Below are positions 58,433-64,000 of a DNA stretch of 64,000 nucleotides, piece after piece (positions within the stretch are counted from its first letter, which is position 1; each line of letters starts with the position of its first letter). The DNA comes from Wolbachia endosymbiont of Ctenocephalides felis wCfeT (GTDB lineage Bacteria; Pseudomonadota; Alphaproteobacteria; Rickettsiales; Anaplasmataceae): NCBI RefSeq assembly GCF_012277295.1, contig NZ_CP051156.1, positions 372,001 to 436,000 on the forward strand, given 5' to 3'. The notes beneath the pieces were generated by a model. That model had not been told where the DNA came from and did not search any database. It saw only the letters and a program-made list of their open reading frames with translations. A program made the position numbers and the translations under genes.

Positions 58433-58807
58433 TTGCGTAAAATACAGAAAACATTGAGCGTATCAGATGACGCCCCTAAAAGAGGTAAACTTGCAAGACA
58501 AGAAGCTACGTTGAAAGTACCAATTTCTTCTTCACGAGGATCACGAGGATCAATAGCTTCAGTTATTTTACCATTTATCACCAAAAGTGATTCAAAACTT
58601 TCTTTAACAAGAAGAACTCCAGATCAATCTGGCTCTAGCGAGAATTTGCTATCTATACACTCTCCCCCACCCTCTACTTCTAAAGGACAAATTCCACATT
58701 GCCCTGAATTTAAAGTCAAAATCACCACTGATGAAAAAAGTAGTAGTACAGATAAAGGAAGCAACATATCAAGAACACCTTCTAATTCATCAAGTTGTAG
58801 ATTGTAA
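58433..58807 (+). CDS. Ser/Thr/Pro-rich piece, possibly the severed C-terminus of the ankyrin gene
   Basis: 124 codons from TTG with no good start. The frame is open upstream only to 58397. Low complexity and disordered (TSKGQIPHCPEF, SSSTDKGSNISRTPSNSSS), much like the N-terminus of the ankyrin gene on the other side of the IS110. Same strand and immediately beyond the IS, so I infer one gene split by insertion. It ends just before a strong terminator. Confidence 0.45.
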   Translation: MRKIQKTLSVSDDAPKRGKLARQEATLKVPISSSRGSRGSIASVILPFITKSDSKLSLTRRTPDQSGSSENLLSIHSPPPSTSKGQIPHCPEFKVKITTDEKSSSTDKGSNISRTPSNSSSCRL

Positions 58808-58812
58808 GATTA

Positions 58813-58852
58813 TACAGGCAAGGCTCGCAGTCTTGCCTGTAAAGATTTTTTT
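58813..58852 (+). terminator. Intrinsic terminator
   Basis: A 10-bp perfect stem TACAGGCAAG / CTTGCCTGTA with a 9-base loop, followed by AAGATTTTTTT. It lies six bases after the stop at 58807. It would end transcripts of the split ankyrin gene. Confidence 0.85.
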
Positions 58853-58958
58853 ATTCACATTTATCAATATTTCATTATTATCTTAACTTATAGTCATCGT
58901 TAATATTTTCGTAATAAAAATAGTATACGGTGCATTAATCAGAACGAAGAGGAGAGTT

Positions 58959-60698
58959 GTGGAAATTTCGCCAGCCATACAAAAAGAATTTAAGCAAAGC
59001 TTGCTATATACTTGCTTTCAGAAGTGCAAAAGCGCACTTTGGTTCATTTTTTGGTTTAGTTCAGGAATTAATTTATTAATGCTATTCCTGCCACTTTATA
59101 CGTCTCAAGTGCTGGATCGAGTAATATCAAGCGAAAGTGTATCAACACTAACTATGCTTACGATTATCACCTTATCCGCATTTGCCTGTTCCGCAATGCT
59201 TGAAACCTGTCGATATTTAGCAATGGCAAAAATTGGTGACTGGATTGATAAAACCGTCACACCAGATTTGATAGTAAAGTCAATCAGATTAACATCTGTA
59301 CAGAGCTCAACTTCAAGTGGTGAGGCAATTCGTGACCTTGGAGTAATAAAAAATTTTATTATAGGAAATGGCATATTCTCATTATTTGACACTCCATGGT
59401 CAATAATTTACTTGGTTATTATCTTCATGATACATACCTCAACGGGATTTATAGCCATTGCCGGAATTATTATATTGGTCTCTATGGCAATATGGAATGA
59501 GATTGCTACTAAGCAAATATTACAAGAAACTAATGAAGAAACCATACGAAATATTAATGCTATTGACGTTGCAACAAGGAATGCAGAAGTAGTTGAAGCT
59601 ATGGGTATGTCCGAGTTCATAGTTTCTGACTGGTGTACAAGAAATGATCAAAATCGTGAGATGCAAATTAAGGCTCAGAATCGCTCTAATGTAATTACTG
59701 GAATAACAAAATTTTTACGTTCAACTTTGCAGATATCAGTCATTGGAACAGGAGCGTTGCTTGCAATCACAGCTCATAAAACTGCTGGTAGCATCATCGC
59801 CGCTTCAATTTTAATGGGTAGAGTGCTGGCTCCATTTGATGCAGCAGTTCATACTTGGAAGTTTTTAAATCAGGCAAGAATATCATATAGCAGGCTGCAA
59901 AGATTGATATTAACTTCACCAAAAAGAGAGCAAACAATGTCTCTACCAGAGCCCGAAGGGAGATTAGAGTTTGATAGGGTATTTTTCACTCCCTATGGAA
60001 GCAATAAACCGACAATAAAGGGAATATCATTTATGATAGAGCCAGGAGATGTAGTAGGCGTAATAGGTGCTAGCGCTTCTGGTAAGTCAACTATTGCAAA
60101 GCTAACTGTTGGTGTGTGGAGACCAATATCTGGAGTAGTAAGACTGGATGGTGCTGATGTATATACTTGGAATCGAGAAAATTTTGGCAGTTACGTTGGT
60201 TATTTACCTCAAGACATCGAGCTATTTAACACTAGCGTTAAAGCAAACATCGCTCGTATGAGGCCAAATCCAAACCCTGAAGAAATAATAAGAGCAGCAA
60301 AAATTGCAGGCATACACGAGTTGATATTAAGCCTGCCAAGTGGATATGACACAACAGTTGGAGGAATGGGAGGAGTAACACTTTCTGGTGGTCAAAAGCA
60401 GTTACTTGGTCTTGCAAGAGCTTTTTATGGCAATACAAAGCTCTTAGTGCTTGATGAACCAAATGCCAACTTAGACAGTAATGGAGAATCATGCTTGATT
60501 AATGCAATCAATATTGCAAGACAACAAAATACTACCACGTTAATTATCACCCATAAGCTACCATTATTATCAGTGGTTGATAAAGTAATCCTCATGTCAG
60601 ATGGCGTAATCTATGCTATGGGTCCAAGAGATGAGATTCTGAGCAAATTAGTTGCCCCTCCACCAAGTGCTGCAGAAGAAGCTTCAGCAAACGGTTAA
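58959..60698 (+). CDS. Type I secretion system ATPase (PrtD-type ABC transporter)
   Basis: The inner-membrane ABC export ATPase of a type I secretion system. 579 residues from a GTG preceded by GAGGAGAG. The N-terminal membrane domain has about six helices (LLMLFLPLYTSQVLDRVI, SLFDTPWSIIYLVIIFMIH). The nucleotide-binding domain carries GASASGKST (Walker A, ~370-378), LSGGQKQLLGLARA (signature, ~475) and LLVLDEPNANLD (Walker B). It lacks the N-terminal peptidase domain, like PrtD/HlyB exporters of C-terminal-signal substrates. No membrane-fusion or TolC gene is nearby, so its partners must be elsewhere. Confidence 0.92.
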   Translation: MEISPAIQKEFKQSLLYTCFQKCKSALWFIFWFSSGINLLMLFLPLYTSQVLDRVISSESVSTLTMLTIITLSAFACSAMLETCRYLAMAKIGDWIDKTVTPDLIVKSIRLTSVQSSTSSGEAIRDLGVIKNFIIGNGIFSLFDTPWSIIYLVIIFMIHTSTGFIAIAGIIILVSMAIWNEIATKQILQETNEETIRNINAIDVATRNAEVVEAMGMSEFIVSDWCTRNDQNREMQIKAQNRSNVITGITKFLRSTLQISVIGTGALLAITAHKTAGSIIAASILMGRVLAPFDAAVHTWKFLNQARISYSRLQRLILTSPKREQTMSLPEPEGRLEFDRVFFTPYGSNKPTIKGISFMIEPGDVVGVIGASASGKSTIAKLTVGVWRPISGVVRLDGADVYTWNRENFGSYVGYLPQDIELFNTSVKANIARMRPNPNPEEIIRAAKIAGIHELILSLPSGYDTTVGGMGGVTLSGGQKQLLGLARAFYGNTKLLVLDEPNANLDSNGESCLINAINIARQQNTTTLIITHKLPLLSVVDKVILMSDGVIYAMGPRDEILSKLVAPPPSAAEEASANG

Positions 60699-60880
60699 GT
60701 TGCTTAGGTGTACAACTCTCATCTTTAATCGTGATATAAATATTACCCAACTATTGTTCTATTTTATTAAAATTTTAACGCATTACTTCATGCCGGAATA
60801 ATAATAAAATTATTAGTTAAATATATTGTTATTTTCATAAAAATATGTAATAATTGAATTATATTTTGTTGGAGAAAGTT

Positions 60881-61735
60881 ATGACACTAGAAGAGAAAAA
60901 GGCATCACATAGAATACTTCTAAGACAGGTTGTTAATAAGCGCATAAAAAAAGGTAAAGTTAATCATAAAGATATGAAGCATGGACAAACTATTTTACAT
61001 TGCGTTGCTTTGGATGGTGATCTAGAATCAGCAAGAAAGCTCTTATCAGTAGGAGCTAAACTTAATATAGAAGATGATTATGGGCGTAACCCTTTATATT
61101 ATGCCGCCTTACGTAATCATAAAGAATTATTAAGCTTTTTTATAACAGCTAATTCAAAGATAAATAACGATAGGGTAGAGCTTCTGAATGTATTAGATAA
61201 ACTTTTTACTTACGGCTATTGGCTGTCCCCATTAACGGTAGGAGAAGGTGAAACATCAGGAGTCATAGATCCATCTATTAGAAATGATGAATGCAAGGAA
61301 TTTTTAATTCAGCGCATCATATTAGATGATCCTAATACAGTAAAACCATATTATATCCGTAATCATCCTGAATTTTCTAAATTTTGGGATGAATGTAAAA
61401 ATCAATATAATAATAAAATACCAGCACAAAACAGCAACAGAAAATACCTTGTTATAGATAATGGTTATATGACAATTGGCCTTATAATTGGTGCAATGAT
61501 TATAGGTTATTTCATAGGTAGTATATGTGGTCCTATAGGAGCTATTGTTGGCTCTGTTATCGGCGCTATTTGTCTTGTAGCTGCAGTATATGGTGCCGAA
61601 AAATTTCATAACAAGGTAAATAAAGAAAAAGCTAATGATCCAACCATTAGCACTGGAGCTGCTGTTACAAAGGTGTTGTCCAAAATATTCATCACCACTC
61701 AGCACTCTGATCCATTCCATCAACCAGGCCAGTAA
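60881..61735 (+). CDS. Ankyrin-repeat protein with C-terminal glycine-zipper membrane module
   Basis: 284 residues from the ATG at 60881, preceded by TTGGAGAAAG. An upstream in-frame start at 60854 is less likely. Two to three ankyrin repeats (residues ~33-100: HGQTILHCVALDGDLESARKLL, YGRNPLYYAALRNHKELL) and a helical middle are followed by PAQNSNRKYLV and a membrane region full of Gly (LIIGAMIIGYFIGSICGPIGAIVGSVIGAI, in parts). The tail is KANDP-ISTGAAVTK-LS-TTQHSDP. The membrane region and tail are shared with the next gene. Confidence 0.8.
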   Translation: MTLEEKKASHRILLRQVVNKRIKKGKVNHKDMKHGQTILHCVALDGDLESARKLLSVGAKLNIEDDYGRNPLYYAALRNHKELLSFFITANSKINNDRVELLNVLDKLFTYGYWLSPLTVGEGETSGVIDPSIRNDECKEFLIQRIILDDPNTVKPYYIRNHPEFSKFWDECKNQYNNKIPAQNSNRKYLVIDNGYMTIGLIIGAMIIGYFIGSICGPIGAIVGSVIGAICLVAAVYGAEKFHNKVNKEKANDPTISTGAAVTKVLSKIFITTQHSDPFHQPGQ

Positions 61736-61878
61736 TTTAAGATACAAGGGTAACAACTAAATGGGCTACTTACCCTTCAAAGCCTGCTTGTATTTTCTAT
61801 AATTGCTATACATAACAAAATTTGACAATTACTAAGCACTGTGCATAATTTAATTATTAGTATTAAAGGATTAAAATC

Positions 61879-62421
61879 ATGCCTTCTAACTTCAAATTAA
61901 ATGGTTTGCAAGGTAAGGAAGATCCTATGAATAATCAACAGCCAATCATTGCGCCGACAGAAAAAGATCCTAATCAAGCAAAGGGTAGTAGTTATAATGC
62001 AACAGTAAACGCTCAAAACTCAGGAACTAATCTCCCCACTATTGCAGAAAAAGAACTGAACGGTCAATTACCAAGTTCAATAGCGGTAAATGCAAAAAAT
62101 CAACTACCAGCACAAAACAGTAACAGAATATACCTTGTTACAGGTATTTGTATGGTAATTGGTCTGATAGCTGGTGCAGCTATAGGTTTTGTAATAGGTA
62201 GTATAACAACAGGTAGTCTAACAGGTGGTCTACAAGGAGCTATTGTTTGCGCCGTTTTGGGCCTAGTTATTGGAGCTATATTAAGTCCTTGTGTTGCAAA
62301 ATTTCGTGAAGAGAAGAAAGCTAATGATCCAAAAAACATTAGCACTGGAACTGCTGTTAAAAAGGAACTATCAAATACATCCACCACTCAGCACTCTGGT
62401 CCATCCCTTTCAACACAGTAA
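61879..62421 (+). CDS. Hypothetical protein with the same glycine-zipper membrane module
   Basis: 180 residues from the ATG at 61879. A ~75-residue polar N-terminus is followed by PAQNSNRIYLV, a glycine-rich membrane pair (MVIGLIAGAAIGFVIG, LQGAIVCAVLGLVIGA), then KANDPKNISTGTAVKKELSNTSTTQHSGP. The last ~105 residues align with the end of the gene at 60881, while the N-termini are unrelated. Glycine zippers like this often mark proteins that oligomerise in membranes. Function unknown. Confidence 0.75.
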   Translation: MPSNFKLNGLQGKEDPMNNQQPIIAPTEKDPNQAKGSSYNATVNAQNSGTNLPTIAEKELNGQLPSSIAVNAKNQLPAQNSNRIYLVTGICMVIGLIAGAAIGFVIGSITTGSLTGGLQGAIVCAVLGLVIGAILSPCVAKFREEKKANDPKNISTGTAVKKELSNTSTTQHSGPSLSTQ

Positions 62422-62533
62422 CCTTAGGTTCTGTGGTAAATATTATACAATTAAATTATTTTGGCCGTATTAATTCCCGTATCCCACTGGTCTTATAAGG
62501 AGTGCTTTTTCTCCATTACTCAGACCTCCATTC

Positions 62534-63542
62534 GGCTTTGTTGCATCGCTCTTTGGATAGGAGGCAATGCATAATAAATTCATGAAGCTATCTCAAATTT
62601 AGCCATGCCTATTTCAGCAAATAACACTTGAGTAGCATTTCTTTCTCACGGTTAATCTCAGATTTGTTCCTAAAACTAAACCCAAATGTTTGCTTCAGTC
62701 GCGAGAAAAAACTTTCTATATAAGATCTCTTCCCATAATTTATCTCTTTTTTCCACTTCTTCATACCATCTTCACCATATGACTTTATGAGCTTGATTGT
62801 AGAATTTCTCTCAGCCATATAATCCAGCTTTGGATGCTCCACTGCATTGTTTTGCAGAGGAATTTTTGTCTTTATGCCAAGCTCATTGCACAATTTATAT
62901 AACTTCTTTCGATTATATGCTCTGTCTGCATATAGTGTGCTTATATTGTATTTAGCATTAGCCCTTGCAATAAGATCACAGGCTCCATAGTGGTCAGAAT
63001 AAACTCCACTACTGTATTTTGCAGCTATGACTTTTTTGCTACCTATCTCCAGCATTACATGCAATTTTCTTGTTTGCTTATAGCCACGGTACTTTCTATC
63101 TGTACCGTTTGCCTTACTATGGCCTGGAATATTATTGTAGATGCTTATTCCAGTGCTATCTATGGCGATCTCAATATTTTCCATACTGTTTTTATCATGT
63201 CTTCGATCATTAATTTTTAAGTTAAGCTTTTTGAATCTTCTGGAAGCCTGGGAATAGCTGATAACTTGCAAATTTTTTCCTATTTGCTCAAGGTATCCCG
63301 CTATAAACCCCACCGTTTGTCTTAGGCCTATTCTAAACAAATAAGTTATTATGTGAATTAGAATTACGACTTTATCACTATAAATATTGTTGCCACCGGC
63401 CATTTTGGGACTTTTTTCGTACCAATTTTCTATGGCATCGTTGACGTAATAAAAAATATTTCCTCTTTCTTGGAGAAATTTGTTATATTCGTAGCAGTTA
63501 CTGACTTTCATTTTGACTGGCATATTTTTCCTTTGTCAGTTA
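62534..63542 (-). mobile_element. IS903-group IS, copy D, 5' end replaced by an ISWpi1-like element
   Basis: The transposase-distal end is intact from 62534 (GGCTTTGTTGCATCGCT). The other end stops at about 63542, after TTTGTCAGTTA, where an ISWpi1-like element starts. The final ~85 bases of the IS903-group element are not visible in the window. Confidence 0.85.
62609..63523 (-). pseudogene. IS903-group transposase, copy D, 13-base deletion
   Basis: The family ATG at 63523 and the catalytic D122, D200 and E270 are present. A 13-base deletion near 62617, between two TTCAG repeats, shifts the frame after LLKCYLL and removes the last ~14 residues (NKFTEIGMAKFEIAS in other copies). It may retain fold but lacks the C-terminus and an intact element end. 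Confidence 0.88.
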
Positions 63543-64000
63543 GAAGGTGTCTGCAAAGTATGTAGAAAAGTAGAAAAAAGGACAATTATGTGATACAAGG
63601 ATAACTTTAACATGTATCCAAGTGACATAAAAGACAGTGAATGGGAAATTTTAAAGCCATATTTTGAGCCAAAAAAGACAGGTAGACCAAGAAAACACGA
63701 TATTAGAACAATTATTAATGCAATAAGGTACGTAATGAGAACAGGCTGCCAATGGAGACAATTACCTAAGGATTTCCCACCATGGAAGACAATTTACAGT
63801 TGGAACACACGACTAAAAAACACTGGAAAATGGCAAGAAATACACGATATTTTAGTAAAAAAAGTAAGGGAGGTAGTTGGTAAAAGAGCCACACCATCAG
63901 TTGGAATAATTGACAGCCAATCAGTAAAAACGACTCAAAAAGGGGGGCCAGAGGTTACGATGCTGGCAAGAAAATAAAAGGTCGAAAACGGCATATTATT
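63543..64000 (+). mobile_element. ISWpi1-like element (IS5 family, IS1031 group), cut by window end
   Basis: Begins GAAGGTGTCTGCAAAGTATG at 63543, right after TTA (63540-63542), a TNA target typical of the IS1031 group. The other end lies outside the window. The transposase is the well-known Wolbachia two-frame type. Confidence 0.8.
63612..63977 (+). CDS. IS5-family (ISWpi1-like) transposase, first frame
   Basis: 121 residues with the Wolbachia IS5 opening MYPSDIKDSEWEILKPYF, the DUF4096-type helix-turn-helix region (GRPRKHDIRTIINAIRYV, CQWRQLPKDFPPW) and the first catalytic Asp (VGIIDSQSVKT). At A5G6 (63937-63947) a -1 slip would switch GGPEVTML into GARGYDAGKKIKGRKRHI, the expected continuation. 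ISWpi1 is known to use two overlapping frames. The full protein runs beyond the window. Confidence 0.88.
   Translation: MYPSDIKDSEWEILKPYFEPKKTGRPRKHDIRTIINAIRYVMRTGCQWRQLPKDFPPWKTIYSWNTRLKNTGKWQEIHDILVKKVREVVGKRATPSVGIIDSQSVKTTQKGGPEVTMLARK

Overview
The window looks like a chromosomal segment of Wolbachia (Rickettsiales, Alphaproteobacteria) from an arthropod host. The signs are low GC, no large gene clusters apart from a few conserved short operons, many near-identical insertion sequences (IS66, an IS903-group IS5, an IS110 and the start of an ISWpi1-like IS5), ankyrin-repeat genes, dispersed hairpin repeats, and many genes broken by frameshifts, nonsense codons or IS insertions. The assignment rests on recognised protein families and was not tested by a database search.

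Layout. 1-800 holds the 3' part of a frameshifted gene-transfer-agent (GTA)/HK97-type portal gene, facing a large hypothetical gene (818-3478). 3572-12087 is an IS-rich patch (two IS903-group copies, an IS66, purA, then a third IS903-group copy fused to a second IS66) with gene scraps between the elements. 13298-16484 is a broken GTA 'megatron' tail gene. 18954-29422 carries cca, a DsbA-like gene, psd-pssA-pyrF, a duplicated pair of PPxY/ankyrin/membrane genes, an iron-binding protein gene, an intact GTA-like capsid gene behind a consensus promoter, and IS66 copies on both sides. 29448-35797 is ordinary core genome: tRNA-Asp, the rpsB-tsf-pyrH-frr-uppS-cdsA operon and convergent hemC-murB. 35890-40648 is one huge coiled-coil gene, now cut by three in-frame stops and a frameshift, whose C-terminus has four PxPxPR motifs. 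40792-54711 has pgm/manB, rpsP, ispB, grpE, trpS, ftsY, dnaG and truA, interrupted by two IS66 copies, one of which truncates a PD-(D/E)XK nuclease gene. 54804-64000 is accessory: a long ankyrin gene split by an IS110, a type I secretion ATPase, two genes sharing a glycine-zipper membrane module, and an IS903-group copy whose end is replaced by an ISWpi1-like element.

How it fits together. Housekeeping genes keep their usual order and tight spacing: translation and lipid synthesis in the rpsB operon, phosphatidylethanolamine synthesis in psd-pssA. Accessory DNA lies between these blocks. The GTA relics (portal, megatron, capsid) are in three separate places, and only the capsid gene is intact. 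None of the six IS66 and four IS903-group copies shows a matching target duplication at its ends. This suggests that recombination between copies has reshuffled the neighbourhood. Two accessory families (PPxY-ankyrin-membrane proteins and the PxPxPR coiled-coil protein) carry short motifs that in animals bind WW and SH3 domains, so they are the best candidates here for undescribed host-interaction factors.
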